Below are positions 11,551 through 23,630 of a stretch of 64,000 nucleotides of DNA, piece after piece. Made by a program: the position numbers and the translations under genes. The DNA lies in NCBI GenBank assembly GCA_949825025.1, contig OX463787.1, forward strand, positions 15,497,707 through 15,561,706. The letters are read 5' to 3'. The notes beneath the pieces were generated by a model that worked only from the letters and a program-made list of their open reading frames with translations, was not told the DNA's origin and ran no database searches. Position 1 is the first letter of the stretch. Every line of letters begins with the position of its first letter. This DNA is from Siphlonurus alternatus. Its lineage: Eukaryota; Arthropoda; Insecta; Ephemeroptera; Siphlonuridae.

Positions 11551-14454
11551 TTATAATCCTGATAATACTTTTTCAGACATTTTATTACTCTCAAAAGCTT
11601 TAATAGAGTAAAACTCTTTATTGATCAATACATTCTTTAATTTTGTGCGAAAAAGTTTACTGGTTTTTATTTCTTTCAAACATGCTGGTAAAAATTCATA
11701 AAATTTTGCTGTTTGATACATTGCACAGTTTTTGAAAAATTGTGTGTTATGTCTTTCAGTAACTACATTCGATTTATTCCTAGTATTATAGTCATGATAG
11801 CCATCATTCTGAACATAAAAATTTGGATGATTTTTTTTGAATGAGGCACAATTTAAAATATAAATGCAAGGGACAGTTAACATTTTATTAGCCTTAAAAT
11901 GTGAAACACACGACTGTCCTTTTGGTATTCTTAAAATCGTTCTAAGTGCTCTCTTTTGCAAAACAAAACATCGATTCAATAGTTCCGATTTACATCCCCA
12001 ATTTATTATGCCATATGCCAAATGTGGATAAACATACGCATAATATATGGTTAGCAAGGTTTCATGAGATACATGATTCCTGATTGTATATAACATAAAA
12101 TTGGCCGAATTTATCTTCTTACAAATCGCATTTACATGTAAAGACCAATCCAAACTTTCATTAATGTGTAGACCAAGAAACTTAACAGACTCTGCTCTTT
12201 TAATTGTTTTCCCGGCTAATTGCAACAAATAACTATTCAAAGGGATTTGTCTAGGGGAATGAAATTGGATGTATTCGGTTTTAGTTGAATTTAATATTAG
12301 CTTATTATTTGTACACCATGTATGTACCTCTTCAATAGTAAGTTTAATCTTACGAATTAATTCATCTTCGGCTTCTGCTGTGATTATAGCTGTAATATCA
12401 TCAGCATACTTTACTAATACCGCATTCTTGACATGATCTGATAAGTCATTTGTTCCTGTATTAAACAATGTGGCTGACATTTTTCCTCCTTGAGGAATTC
12501 CAAGTGTAATCGGTAATTTGTCTGATTTATATGTAATATTTTGGCCGTTAGAATTTGAATTTAATTCAACATATTGTTGTCTGTTAGTTAGATATGAATC
12601 TAATAGATTACGACTCGAAACTCCTATTCCCATGTTATCAAATTTATTCAATAATACATCTTTATTTAGACTATCAAACGCTTTAGATAAATCAAAAAAT
12701 ATTGCAACGCAAAATAGTTTATTATCTATTGCCATATAAACGTGGCTTAAAAGATCAAATAGTGCTGTATCAGTAGAACGGTCTTTCAAGAATCCATGTT
12801 GACAGGGAGCAATTAAATGATTTTCTGTTTGATAATCCGTAATTTGATCGTCTAATGTATTCTCAAATAATTTGCCAAAAACAGATGTATTTGATATTGG
12901 TCTGTAATTATCAATAATGAAAGTTGGGCCTTTTTTATGAGTTGCATAAATCTTAGAATCCTTTAAACAATCAGGAAATATACCATCTGATATTGAATGG
13001 TTAATTAAATTAGATAAAGGGACAGACAAAACAGAAGCACAATATTTTACAACAGTATATGGTATTTCGTCTGGGCCAGCTGCATACTTATTAGGAAGGG
13101 ATTTCATTCGATTTAAAATATAAATCGGGTCTATCGAACTAAAATTTAATTTCGTTTTACTTTTATCAGAATCGACAATAATTAAAGTATTAGAATAATT
13201 AAAAGGAAATTTTTCTGTTATTATATTTTCAATTGTCTTGACAAAAAAATTATTAAATAAATTGCAAATTAGTTTGGGGTCTGTAATCGTTACACTATTT
13301 ATACATAATTCATAATTATTCTTATTATTAACATTTGTTTTCTTTGTTTTGCATTCTTTATTAATTATATTCCACGTAGCTTTAATTTTATTATTAGCTC
13401 CTTTTATTTCATGGTCATTCTCTTTAAATTTAGCGGTGGCCATATTTTGTTTATAAGATTTCATTTCTTTTTTATAAGTAGACTCTAAATTTGGGTCAGT
13501 AAATTTTACATCATAGTGTAAGCGTTTTAAAGAAATCCCTTGTTCGTAAAGATGGGGGTTATTGAGTATCCAGGAAGGTTTATTTTTGTTACTTGAAATT
13601 TTTCTTTTAACAACAGGAAAAGCCTCGTTGAAATGATAAATAAAAATTTCAAGAAATTTTGACCATCTCTCATTTGAATTGAGATCAGGATTTAATAAAT
13701 CATTCCATTCTTCACGAATTAATAGGAGCAGAAAATTATCTAAATTGCATTTGTCAAATATTCGTTTATAATAAAATTGTTTTTCTTGTATTTTATCAAT
13801 GTTCTTCGAGTTATTTAATGTTATTGTGACTATAGTATAGTTATGGTCCGACAGAGTTGTTTTTTCAGTTTTATAATTAGTATTAATAGCAGATGTACTT
13901 TTAATAATATGATCAATTAAAGTAGCCGTTTTCATTGTTTCTCTAGTAGCGGAACTATTAACAATTTCCAACTTGTATGAGTCCAGTATATCTTTATATA
14001 AAATTACATTTGCATCATCAATAAATAAATTAAGATTTACGTCACCCGCAATAATAAAAAAATCATCATTATTTTTACAGTATTTAATTAATTTTTTGCA
14101 TAACATTTCAAATTCTTTTAAGAATGGTTTTATATTATTTTCTGTGTTGTCAAAATTCTGAATTTTTTTCATCACTCTAGATATATTAGGTGGGCGATAT
14201 ATAGAAGCAAAATAAATGTTTGTTGTATTGTTAATTACTAATTTCGCTATGCAGCATTCAAAAACTGATTCAATGGATTTTATTTTAATATCATTTATAT
14301 TTGAACCTTTACGAGATAGAATTACTACTCCCCCACATTTTTGAATATCTCTACAGTAATATGAAACTATCATAAAATTTTTAAAATTTATTGTTATAAT
14401 TTCAGATTCATTCAGCCCATGTTCACATAATATAATTATATCACAATCAACCAT
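11551..14454 (-). CDS. Retrotransposon ORF2: endonuclease-reverse transcriptase
   Basis: A 967-codon uninterrupted frame from the internal ATG at 14454. The same frame stays open upstream to about 14560 and encodes KILQLNLPGLKNKLPKFEYF, the usual start of the endonuclease domain, so the real protein begins earlier. Endonuclease landmarks are ILCEHGLNE (near residue 10), [17 protein letters not shown] and SDHNY (near 203). RT landmarks are [46 protein letters not shown], and the catalytic YADD near residue 682. A thumb-like region, [13 protein letters not shown], follows. The intact frame suggests recent activity. No RNase H domain is evident. Confidence 0.93.
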   Translation of the reverse strand: MVDCDIIILCEHGLNESEIITINFKNFMIVSYYCRDIQKCGGVVILSRKGSNINDIKIKSIESVFECCIAKLVINNTTNIYFASIYRPPNISRVMKKIQNFDNTENNIKPFLKEFEMLCKKLIKYCKNNDDFFIIAGDVNLNLFIDDANVILYKDILDSYKLEIVNSSATRETMKTATLIDHIIKSTSAINTNYKTEKTTLSDHNYTIVTITLNNSKNIDKIQEKQFYYKRIFDKCNLDNFLLLLIREEWNDLLNPDLNSNERWSKFLEIFIYHFNEAFPVVKRKISSNKNKPSWILNNPHLYEQGISLKRLHYDVKFTDPNLESTYKKEMKSYKQNMATAKFKENDHEIKGANNKIKATWNIINKECKTKKTNVNNKNNYELCINSVTITDPKLICNLFNNFFVKTIENIITEKFPFNYSNTLIIVDSDKSKTKLNFSSIDPIYILNRMKSLPNKYAAGPDEIPYTVVKYCASVLSVPLSNLINHSISDGIFPDCLKDSKIYATHKKGPTFIIDNYRPISNTSVFGKLFENTLDDQITDYQTENHLIAPCQHGFLKDRSTDTALFDLLSHVYMAIDNKLFCVAIFFDLSKAFDSLNKDVLLNKFDNMGIGVSSRNLLDSYLTNRQQYVELNSNSNGQNITYKSDKLPITLGIPQGGKMSATLFNTGTNDLSDHVKNAVLVKYADDITAIITAEAEDELIRKIKLTIEEVHTWCTNNKLILNSTKTEYIQFHSPRQIPLNSYLLQLAGKTIKRAESVKFLGLHINESLDWSLHVNAICKKINSANFMLYTIRNHVSHETLLTIYYAYVYPHLAYGIINWGCKSELLNRCFVLQKRALRTILRIPKGQSCVSHFKANKMLTVPCIYILNCASFKKNHPNFYVQNDGYHDYNTRNKSNVVTERHNTQFFKNCAMYQTAKFYEFLPACLKEIKTSKLFRTKLKNVLINKEFYSIKAFESNKMSEKVLSGL

Positions 14455-14551
14455 TTCAAGAAAATACTCAAATTTTGGTAATTTATTTTTTAGGCCTGGT
14501 AAGTTAAGCTGAAGAATTTTAATATTACATGGGGCTGAGTGAACCTGAACA

Positions 14552-14995
14552 TTAAGTTTTTTTTTTGTTGGGCAATTTGGTGGAGATACTGTTTAGTGTA
14601 CTGGCACGGAGCCGTGATCTCACAGGGGAAGATTGTGTATCTTCCTGAGAATTTTTAATGGGGGATTTCAATTGAGATGCCAGATTAAAATTATCAACAT
14701 TTGAACTCAAAACATTATCATTAATAGTATCATTTTTACTAATAATGGATGGTGAGACAACAGATGAAATTTCATTAATTGATTTTTCTGAATTAATTGC
14801 ACTTTTCTTAGCAGCGGTTTCATCATTTTTTAATAGATCATTTGTAAATTGGAATTTATTATCTAAAATCGTTAGTAAAAAAGCTTTGAGTCTTGGATGT
14901 AATGAGTTCAGATCTATAATATCTTGATTCAATTCAAGAGAACATACAGGATCTGGTAAGGGTGGTCCTGATTCAGGCAAACTATTGTTTACCAA
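14552..14995 (-). pseudogene. ORF1 C-terminal remnant of the retrotransposon
   Basis: About 147 codons rich in Asn, Ser, Asp and Lys, ending ...SPVRSRLRASTLNSISTKLP-NKKKT and stop. It has no ATG at the left limit (the frame opens at a TTG, with an in-frame TGA just upstream), as expected for a 5'-truncated copy. No zinc knuckle is visible. The last codons run through ten A residues at about 14556-14566. Removing one A would fuse this frame to ORF2, so the stop may be a homopolymer error or a +1 frameshift site. Confidence 0.6.
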
Positions 14996-15012
14996 AACAA
15001 GACTTGACTTGA

Positions 15013-15624
15013 CTCATTAAAATCATATCTTGTTGTACGTTTTTATTATACCATATGAATATATCCGACAAACTTCATGTGTACTGTAGTGTATACTTAT
15101 ACTGTATAAATAACTAACTTAATATAAATAATACCCGTACAGTACATATTATATTTTATCAATATAAAATATAATCTATAGTATTATATATTATGAATAC
15201 TTATTGAACTTCTTTTTATTTATGGATAAGGTCAAATTTTGTAAAAGTTAAGAACATTTTTTTTTTTTATTTTTAAAAGATTTAGTTTTGAGCTAAACAA
15301 TTTTATGATGTTTTCTGTAGATTTGAAGAAAAAAAAAAAAAATGGAAAATTGGCGTGACCTATAGCTTGCGTGGAACTTTTTTTTTTTTATATTTTATTT
15401 TAGTTTCTTATCATATTGGTTTCAGATATATTATATAAAAATAAAATGTAACTCAATACATATTATAGATTGTTTTAGTCTTTTTGTATTGTATTGTATT
15501 ATATATTATATCTTACATAAAAAAGTTTTAAAATATATTATAAAAATACAAAATTTTCTGTGTAGGAGGAATTTAATGTATAAATCAAATTGTAATTTCG
15601 TTTCTAGAAGAGATATGATTATAA
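15013..15624. other. AT-rich non-coding stretch
   Basis: Contains T and A runs and short TAT-rich blocks. No gene is recognised. Confidence 0.5.
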
Positions 15625-15626
15625 TG

Positions 15627-15781
15627 GGTGTGATTCACAAAGCAGTTAGCCAGGTTTTGTAACCACATTTAGCTTAACCACGTTTAACTAGATGTGGTGT
15701 AACACGTAAAACAGGTATAGTGTTAAACGTGGTTAAACTAAACGTGGTTAGAAACCTGGCTAACTGCTTCGTGAATCGCGA
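15627..15781. mobile_element. Hairpin MITE, ATTCACAAAGCAGTTAGCC ends
   Basis: Left arm GATTCACAAAGCAGTTAGCC, then AACCACGTTTAAC. Right arm is the inverse, GGCTAACTGCTTCGTGAATC. The terminal ATTCACAAAGC motif is shared with the 19646/37811/44021/56222 family and the 50090 element, although the interiors differ. Confidence 0.85.
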
Positions 15782-15784
15782 CCA

Positions 15785-16901
15785 ATATTTATAATATCTT
15801 AAGCTGGTACATCGTTTCCATCTTTTATGTGTGGGAGTTTTATGTTTACGTTTTGGGTAGCACGGAGATACCCGAAGCCGCCTGAAGATCTTCGGGATGT
15901 AGGCAGAAAACCCTAAAATCGTATGCTAGGTTAACGTAACTCACATCTTCTTTAATAATAATGTTGGTCGCCAAATATTTTTCTTCAATAGCATTGGTTC
16001 TCTTGTCACCATTTATGAAAGAAAATACTAAGAAAAATAATGCGAATAGCCAGAAGAAATTAATTTCGAGACCAACTTTAGCACGTATCTGCTATGCCGT
16101 TGACAATGTTTTGCTTACAAAATCGTTATGTCGTATTATTTTGTAACGTATTATGGTGAAAGACCCGTATATCCATCATGAAAAAATAAGAAATTATACA
16201 CTGGATTTATGCTGTCAAACGCCTCAATTTTTCATTATACATTTTATAATTCAATATATAAAGCACGTATTATGGCTAAAATTAACAAGTATTGACAATA
16301 TTAATTACTAAGCATCAATAAATTGAAAACCTGTTTTAAAAATCTTAACTTCAGCGCAACCACATTCACCACATTTAATGAAAATGTCAAAAAAATAAAC
16401 GTGAAAATCTTTTATATCATATATTGCTTGAATTATTGTAACATATATTATTATGTATTATGTTCTGATTGGTCAAGATAGAAAAGAAATTCTATTGGTC
16501 AATGGTCAGAGCATGCGTGTTAACATTGATTAAATGTTAATCAATATCTATGACCTGGTATGAGAAACCATGCCTGCCTGTTGTTATATCAGACAAAAAC
16601 TTAGCATTAGAAAGAACTTTTCAATGATTTTAACATTACATTCATATTTTTAATGAATCAATCATTAGCTCTAATATAAATTAAGATATTGAAGGCAATT
16701 TTTAAAATTAAAAATTACTTTTCTTTAAAATAATAATTTGAGCTTTAGTGACATGAAATCACAATTTCTTCATTGCATTCCCAGCGATTTATTATATATA
16801 TATAACTTGTTAAAAATATTGTATTTTTTATATTCTTGTAATAAAATAATAATTAAAAGGTTAAATATATTCATCAGTACTTGTATTTTAAGAGTATATT
16901 T

Positions 16902-16976
<75 letters not shown>

Positions 16977-17785
16977 TTTTAGTACAACTTGCCACCCTTT
17001 CATAATATTAATACATATTAACAATTAATAAATATGCTTCAAATTGTTACATTTGTAAATTTAATTTGGCGTTAGGACTCCATTGTTCCATGCAGCCACT
17101 ATACTTATAAGAGTCAAATTGTTACATTTTGTAATAAAAACAAGTGTTAAATTTTACAAAGTTGGAATTTAATCACTATTTGTTTGGATAAATAATTGAA
17201 CTATTTTGTAATACAAAAATGTGAGAGACACAATGATTTTATACTTGTGTAACTAAGGGAATTTGAAAAAACGTGGAAATCTTTAAACAGACGGTCTGTA
17301 AATACATAATATAAGAACTGCATGCAGCAAAAACGTGTCAGCTGTACTGCCTTGAGGCTTCGATTGGACTTTTACACAATACTAAAATGAACTTCATGCA
17401 TGACTGATTCATGTTTACATATTTTTCATTACAGTATGTCGATATATTGTATTATATGTAGAAATTGTAAACTTTTTTTTTTCTGAGTACAGTAGATTGA
17501 ACAACAATATTTTTTTTACAATAAGAAATGTCTTATTAAAAATTCTAAAACTTCTTCGCGTGTTGAATGAAGAAAAAATATGTTTTGTTTTATAAACTTT
17601 TTTTCTTAAATATAAAGTAACCATAATTATTTATTCAATAGAAGAAAATTTTGTAATGTACACTGTAATAAAATTATAGGAAAAATATTAATTTTAGGTA
17701 TCATATTATCATACATTCTTCCGGAAGTGTGAAATTTGCAGATTTTCTGTTTGTAATGTAGTTTTGAAACTTTGCAAATTTCTTT
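15785..17785. other. AT-rich non-coding stretch with a (TA)n tract
   Basis: Includes a GC-richer patch at 15840-15910 (AGCCGCCTGAAGATCTTCGG) of unknown origin, a small inverted repeat at 16520-16548, and a (TA)n microsatellite at 16905-16973. No exon is recognised. Confidence 0.5.
16905..16973. repeat. (TA)n microsatellite
   Basis: About 34 TA units. Tyr/Ile open frames on both strands are artefacts. Confidence 0.97.
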
Positions 17786-17786
17786 A

Positions 17787-17907
17787 GTACACTCATCATT
17801 TTGGAAATTTCCCTTTGCAGCCTTGTTAATCACTATATCATATGTTATTCTTACGGGACATGGTGATTAACCTGCAAAGGGAAATTTTCCAAGGTGACAA
17901 GTGTACA
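17787..17907. mobile_element. Hairpin MITE, family F6 (inverted orientation)
   Basis: Arms GTACACTCATCATTTTGGAA / TTCCAAGGTGACAAGTGTAC and TTTGCAGCCTTGTTAATCAC / GTGATTAAC. The loop reads GTTATTCTTACGG, the reverse complement of the loop in the other three copies (22418, 42889, 44988). Confidence 0.88.
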
Positions 17908-18172
17908 AGCACTGACCAATGCGTGAAATTTTACCGCTGAAATACGACTGGGAAGACCAGAAACTTGTCTTCTTCTGTAAATTTGACTGTTAATCTACAT
18001 TTAATAATTATCATCAGCGTTAAAAAATTATATACACTTCATTGCTGTTACTTATTAATGAAATTATATTTTCTAGGATGCGATGATATGAAGTTATTTT
18101 ATTTTTAAGACATTTCAACTGTTAAAATTTTCTTTTCAATGTCGCCTGGAGGCTAGGCAACTTGTTCAGCAA

Positions 18173-18242
18173 TTAATTGTAGTGGGTTGCATATACTGCA
18201 GGGGCTTCTGTCAGTTGCGTCTTCAACTCATCCTCTACACGC
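18173..18242 (-). other. Coding-like patch, possible orphan terminal exon
   Basis: On the minus strand an acceptor-like TATGGTTTAG precedes 22 codons reading RVEDELKTQLTEAP, then AVYATHYN and TAA. Base composition is clearly less AT-rich than the surroundings and codon choice looks coding. No upstream exon could be joined with confidence, although an open Lys/Glu-rich stretch lies at about 18295-18400 on the same strand. It may be a gene end or a fragment of an old element. The function is unknown. Confidence 0.25.
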
Positions 18243-18481
18243 CTAAACCATATAATAATTAATGTCTAAACCTAATCTTATTACATGTTTTGAACTTAAA
18301 AACACATATTATTTCTTCCTCGCTCAAAGCTTCGTCTTTTTTCTCTTTCTTTTCGCAAAATAGGATGAAAAACAAAAAGAAGGCGTTGAAAAAATAAATA
18401 AAATTTTAAATTTATTTTAACTTAGGTTCTGTTAATTCATGACATAACGTAATAAATATAATTTATAGTTACTAATTACAA

Positions 18482-18650
18482 TCAGGCTCGGACTGGCCAT
18501 AAGAGTTGGTGAGCGATCGCTCAATAGGCTCCCTCGGCTGGGAGACTCCTATACAACGTTAAAAGTAGGTCCCCACAGAGATCCTTGATATGCGCGTACT
18601 CCTGTTTGCTCAGTAGGCCGAGGCCCTTTGAACCCAGTCCGACCCTGAAT
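18482..18650. mobile_element. MITE with TCAGGCTCGGACTGG ends
   Basis: Left end ATCAGGCTCGGACTGGCC and right end CCCAGTCCGACCCTGAAT are inverse with small gaps. Inner GCTCAATAGGC / GCTCAGTAGGCCGAGG are similar on the same strand. Short non-autonomous DNA element. Confidence 0.75.
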
Positions 18651-19257
18651 TATACTATATGTAGTTATTTATTTATGTAATAATATATATAATTTCCATA
18701 ATCTGAATTTAATTTTAAGTCTTGTATATCATATCTTCTAAATTCTATGGCATAATAGGTTCTTATAATTTTATCCTGTGTATTTAGACACAACTCTACG
18801 GTCGGTATATATTTAAGAAATTATTATTATTTTTATATTCATATAACAAAACATTTTTTTTATTATTAAGAATATTTACATCACATAAAAGAATAAGTTT
18901 TTATTATTTTTAATGTGAGAATGTTATTTTACAAAGTCATGCGACATTTTGTGTGTTGACAAGGGTAATTTATTGGGCGTATAAGAGAATTACTACACAA
19001 GTAAATATATTACCAGGGCACAAAGAAACATGCATGGGTGTTTATAATTTACTACCTTTGTCTATTATACAAACGTTATGATTGGTTGAATATTATTATT
19101 ATTATTATTATTTGTCCATGCGCATAATAGAAAATAGATTTTCATTAAATTATATATATTTTGTCAATATTAAAATTAAATATATTTAGAAAATATTTTA
19201 TTTATTTGTCAGAAAATGAAGCAAATCATGTTTCACATCGCGGGGGTTTCTATATAA

Positions 19258-19312
19258 TCGACCATCCTATCTGAGGTTTCCAAGGTTCCCTCAGGATAGC
19301 AGGCGAAATGAC
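19258..19312 (+). mobile_element. SINE core fragment
   Basis: GACCATCCTATCTGAGGTTT and the following CCTCAGGATAGCAGGCGAAATG match the core of the complete SINEs at 25544 and 51145. Both ends are missing. Confidence 0.7.
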
Positions 19313-19469
19313 CTATACTCTAGTTCACATTTAACTTGGTATTCGTCGTGTTTTTAACGTCTTCAGTCATTGGTGTGTTGTTTGTAACGAAGAATTTTAC
19401 TGGCCGAGCCGAACCGAAGGACACCCGAGCGTTTCCGATGAAAACTAAGTTAAATGTGAACCTTAGTAT
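19313..19469. mobile_element. MITE, TAGTTCACATTTAACTT ends
   Basis: ATACTCTAGTTCACATTTAACT at the left is inverted as AGTTAAATGTGAACCTTAGTAT at the right. The interior is moderately GC-rich (GGCCGAGCCGAACCGAAGG) and non-coding. Confidence 0.8.
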
Positions 19470-19645
19470 ATGTATATAGAGAGATGTCATCCCCCTACCC
19501 CATATTATTTATGGTTATTATAGACAATTTTTTTTTACTGCAGAAATTCCAAAGAGTTTGGAAAATTAAGGTACTTTGATTTTTTCCGATTGTTCGAGCT
19601 TTACTTCTCTTTTTCTTGAACTGCAGCTCCACAATAAGAGAAAAA

Positions 19646-19823
19646 GGGAGGCATTCACAAAGCACTTTAACCCCCACTTTAGCCTCAACTTTTATCCCTG
19701 GTGCTAAACATGGTGCTAAACCAGGGGCTAACCATGTTATTCTCATAGTTTAGCACCATGTTTAGCACCAGGGATAAAAATTGAGGCTAAAGTGGGGGTT
19801 AAAGTGCTTTGTGAATGTCCCCC
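19646..19823. mobile_element. Hairpin MITE, GGGGGCATTCACAAAGCACTTT family
   Basis: Arms include GCATTCACAAAGCACTTTAA, CCCCCACTTTAGCCTCAA and TATCCCTGGTGCTAAACATG, all inverted on the right up to GTGAATGTCCCCC. Other copies lie at 37811-38091, 44021-44204, 56222-56386 and a half copy at 56400-56465. Confidence 0.92.
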
Positions 19824-19824
19824 A

Positions 19825-20690
19825 AAGAGATTATTTTTTTTAACGGGAGAGGGGGGGGGGAGGTAGGTAAGAAGAACACCTACCATTGCTAAATCGTTCT
19901 ATTTAATCACACCTTCATAATCAGCATTGATAATTTCGTAAAATTAAAAAAAAAAAAAAAAATACATGCATGATTATATTTAATATTTATTTTATATATA
20001 TTTTTGTAAGATTCATTAAAACAATTTATTTCCTTTAAAAGAATATTATTATAATAAAATGTTAAAACCCATTATATTTATTTACTTTTTACAAATAACC
20101 AAATCGCATGTTAAATATAATTACACAACTCTTTATAAGATATGTCACCATTTTGTATGTGTCATATTTTTAATTACACATTTTAAAAAAAAAAAAATAA
20201 AACTTTTTTAATTATTTTAGGAAACAAAATGAACATCATCAACAAAACATGAAAAATATGTAAATTAAAAAGTAGAACATTGTGGATGTTAGATAATTAA
20301 TTTGAATAATGCTCCGTGTTTTATAGTCTTTCGTGCAGTGCAGTTGACAGAAAATTATTTATATCCCTCCCTCCTTCATTTTTGCTGCTCAGTAATTTAC
20401 TCTTTCCAGCTATACTTTTTACTGTTTATAATACGTCATTTGCGTGTTGTTAGAATTGTTATGTAAAAAAAAATATATATATTCTTAATTTTTTGTTAAA
20501 TATTTTTTTATATTGATGCTGAAATTATATTAATTTTATGTATACTACGTGGCACATTTAAGGATTAATGTTAATAGTCATTGCTCAATATTTTCCGATC
20601 ATGGTAAACTGAAAACATTTTTAGTCCATAAAATAAAGTCAAAATGATTATTAGTTTGCAGCTGTATAAAAACAACAAATTCGCGGTGCA
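19825..20690. other. AT-rich non-coding stretch
   Basis: Contains a poly-G run at about 19850-19865 and several A runs. No exon is seen. Confidence 0.5.
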
Positions 20691-20694
20691 GTTT

Positions 20695-21192
20695 TTGAGT
20701 AATGGGGTACTGACCATAAAAAAAGTTTCAAGTTTTTGTCAACATTTCAAAAGGCACGAGAATTTCATGAAGAACAAGCCCTATTACAGCATTCTACGAC
20801 AATTTCCTGATTTTATATGAATTTTTAAAACATCTCAAAAATGACGTCATAGCATTGAATCTTAAATGGGAAAATAGATCAGTTAACATTGCCAAATCCC
20901 ATACTTAATATTGAAATGTAACCAAAACTTCATTTGCAAGGTTTTCAGGTACTAGAATCACGATAATGAAGGTTTGAAATTCGTACTTCAATAACTTTTT
21001 ATTTTAGCAATGTTAACTGATGCATTTCCCCATTTGAGATTCAATGGTATGACGTCATCAAAAAAACTTGTAAAAATTCATAAAAAATCAGCAAATTGTC
21101 GTAGAATGCTCTAATAGGGCTCGTTCTTCATAGAATTCACAGTACTTTTTAGTAGTATTGCTAACTCAAATACCGGTCAGTACCCCATTATT
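20695..21192. mobile_element. Palindromic element about 500 bp, TAATGGGGTACTGACC ends
   Basis: TAATGGGGTACTGACC at the left is inverted as GGTCAGTACCCCATTA at the right. The arms continue with AGAACAAGCCCTATTA / TAATAGGGCTCGTTCT, CATTCTACGACAATTT / AAATTGTCGTAGAATG, ATGACGTCAT and CAGTTAACATTG / CAATGTTAACTG. The loop of about 100 bases is non-coding. Confidence 0.9.
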
Positions 21193-21199
21193 TTTTTTT

Positions 21200-22415
21200 A
21201 GTGTGAAAAAGATACTGATTTGACTAAAAGTCACAGCAGTTCTCATTTAAAACAATGATATTCTTAAATGCTGAATATCTCGAAAATTTAATTGATTTTG
21301 GCCTAATTTTTTTTCACGAAAAATAATTTCATGGTGTCAGGAAAGTTAATACAGTACGATAGTCAAGTATCGTTAAGCTTGGTTAGTGTTAGGATGGTAT
21401 GGCGGTTACAACTAAAAATTACGTTGCTAACTCCCTAGGAAATAAAATTTATTTTATTAATTTAAATTAATTAATTAATTAATTAATTAATTAATTAATT
21501 AAAATTAATCTCGTTTTCTACAGTCACATATTAAGTGTGGCTTTCGACATTACTTTGTGTTTCATTGTAAGAATTCAAGTATCCGTCCTGCATAACTGAG
21601 GTTTTCTACGGTTTCCTCAGTCATACAGTACCTAATGTAATGAAAGCTCGGACACGTAACAGGTCGTACTCCTTTCTCACTTCTTTATTCCTTTATAGAG
21701 TTTCAATCTCTTTAAACTTTAAAAATGCAATTAGTAATATACATATTATTTTTTTTTTCTTTAGGTACGTTTTAATCTAAGGTATTCTAGATTCTAGACA
21801 CAACATTTTCAGTAGAACAATAACAATAAACTATTTCAATTGTAGACTAATTTTTTAAAGTAAAATTCTTAAGAATCATAATATAAGATAAATTAACTTA
21901 GTTCGTACAAGTAAAAAAATTAAGAGAACATTAATAACAAAATATAAGTTTTATGAAAGTTTTATATAACCCATATTCATATATTAAAAACAATGTTTTA
22001 TAAAATGCAACATGATTAATGAATGTTTAACTTTGAGTCATAATTTTTTGCATAATAATATTCCGGAAACAAGTGACTTTTAGTATATAATTTTATAAAT
22101 TATTTGTATTGTTAAAAAGTAATAAATTGTCTAGAATTGCATTTTAAAAGTAGACAAAAAATGACATGCCAATAAAATAAACATTTGATTGCAAATATTT
22201 CCGTTTTTAAAAACATGCATTGCAATTTTCTAAGAAAATGATTATTTTATATTAAGACAATGATTATATGTAATTAAATATATACTACGAGAAATTATTA
22301 TATAAAAGAAAATGCGCAAATCAAGGTTTGAACCAAGCACGCTAACTATCTTTATTGTACACTGTATAAAATTGTTGGATTAATAGCTATGTAAGTACAG
22401 TATCAGATCTGTAGA
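21200..22415. other. Non-coding stretch with (TTAA)n and a SINE core relic
   Basis: A (TTAA)n tract at 21464-21501 and a diverged SINE core at 21588-21630 (AACTGAGGTTTTCTACGGTT). No gene is recognised. Confidence 0.5.
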
Positions 22416-22417
22416 AA

Positions 22418-22542
22418 TACTGTCGTCGTCTCAGAAAATTCCCCTTTACAGCCTTGTTCATCACCATGCACCGTAAGAATAACACAGAGCACGTTGATTA
22501 ACAAGGCTGCAAGTGGGGAATTTTCCAAGGTGACGACTGTAC
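22418..22542. mobile_element. Hairpin MITE, family F6
   Basis: Arms GTCGTCGTCTCAGAAAATTCC / GGAATTTTCCAAGGTGACGAC, inner CAGCCTTGTTCATCACCATG / TTGATTAACAAGGCTG. The loop CCGTAAGAATAACAC is conserved with the copies at 42889 and 44988. Confidence 0.9.
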
Positions 22543-22619
22543 CATGCATGATAATCTGTGCTGAAAAAGCCTTGTCAATCCGTGTATAAGCACTAACATA
22601 TGTTATCCAAATACTGGTA

Positions 22620-22865
22620 AAAAAACACTGCTATATCCGGGTTCCGAGAGTTGATTGATGGTTCAATCAAATTGCTGACCATCCTGTCTGAGGTTTCCAC
22701 ATAGTTCCCTCAGTCACAATTAAGCAAATGTTGGTATAGATTGCTATTAAGTGTTTGGAAGGGGCCTACAAAATCCTAGACAACTCTAGGATGGGTGCAT
22801 AAAGAGCCGGGGAAATCAGTTACTTGTGGCCAGTACCTTACAAAGGGTTCAGTTATTAAGATTTT
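22620..22865 (+). mobile_element. 5'-truncated SINE copy
   Basis: Matches the body of the complete tRNA-headed SINE at 25544 from GTTGATTGATGG through CTGAGGTTTCCAC. It ends with TTGTGGCCAGTACC ... AGGGTTCAGTTA. The 76-codon frame at 22795 lies in its 3' half and is not a gene. Confidence 0.85.
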
Positions 22866-22869
22866 TTGG

Positions 22870-23630
22870 TTTAAAATTTATTTCATTTCCAACTATAAAA
22901 CATTGTCTTACAAAATATTTGTACAGTGTAAAGATAGGATTATTATTGTAATTTTTATCATTTCATGTCAACCAAGTACAAGTAAAAACAGGTTGTTTTA
23001 TATCTTGATTCTTTTAAATATATAAAATTGAAAGTTAATGGTGCCTAAAAATAGGTAAAATAATTTCTAATATTTTTATTACTTTGAATTAATTATTATT
23101 TTTAAATATATTAGAGCAATAAAAATTTATTTTAACATACCTTGCCTACGTTAAAAATAGTTCTGTATTGTAATTTTGATACAGTTTATTATTTTCAATT
23201 TAATGTAGAAGTCATCATGCTATTATTATAATGTCAAAATATTGTCAAGACAGTTGTTGATATTTTATTAATTTGCACGAAAGTAGGAAACAGTTTTTTA
23301 CTATTGAAAATATTTGTTTTATAGAGAATTAAAAATATAAAAGAATAAAAAAAAAGAAGTTTTTTTCTTGCATTTTATTTTCACATAAAGTGATATTGTC
23401 GTGATCCAATAGTTTTTAAAATACTGAAGTGCAGAATTTTTGGTCTGATATCACCGACTTTTTTTTTTACCTGAAAAACTCACCTTAATTACAATGTATG
23501 AAACAATAGCAATTAAAGGTAAATTGTATACTGGCCCTCTGTGACTAATAACAACTGCTGTTTTGGCTTACGACCATTATATATATTTATATTTTTTCAT
23601 GTTACAGTTCATATAATGATTAAGCTTTGC
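22870..23630. other. AT-rich non-coding stretch
   Basis: No exon, repeat family or RNA gene recognised. Confidence 0.5.

Larger units (their letters stand above)
11112..15012 (-). mobile_element. 5'-truncated Jockey-like non-LTR retrotransposon
   Basis: On the minus strand this runs: ORF1 remnant (14995-14552), ORF2 (about 14560-11551), and a 3' UTR that contains the TA/CA microsatellite at 11338-11512. It ends in an A-rich tail with (AAAT)n at about 11138-11112. ORF2 has an apurinic-type endonuclease followed by a YADD reverse transcriptase. The 5' side breaks into unrelated AT-rich DNA near 15012. GATATG occurs just outside both ends, too short to claim as a target duplication. Confidence 0.85.

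Noticed and set aside
11248..11556. Tyr/Ile/His-rich frames on both strands
   Set aside because: Translations of the TA/CA microsatellite.
11141..15218. GAACTTCTTTTT repeats as the LINE target duplication
   Set aside because: The 12-base match at about 11141 lies inside the element's own 3' end, upstream of the (AAAT)n tail, so it cannot flank the insertion.
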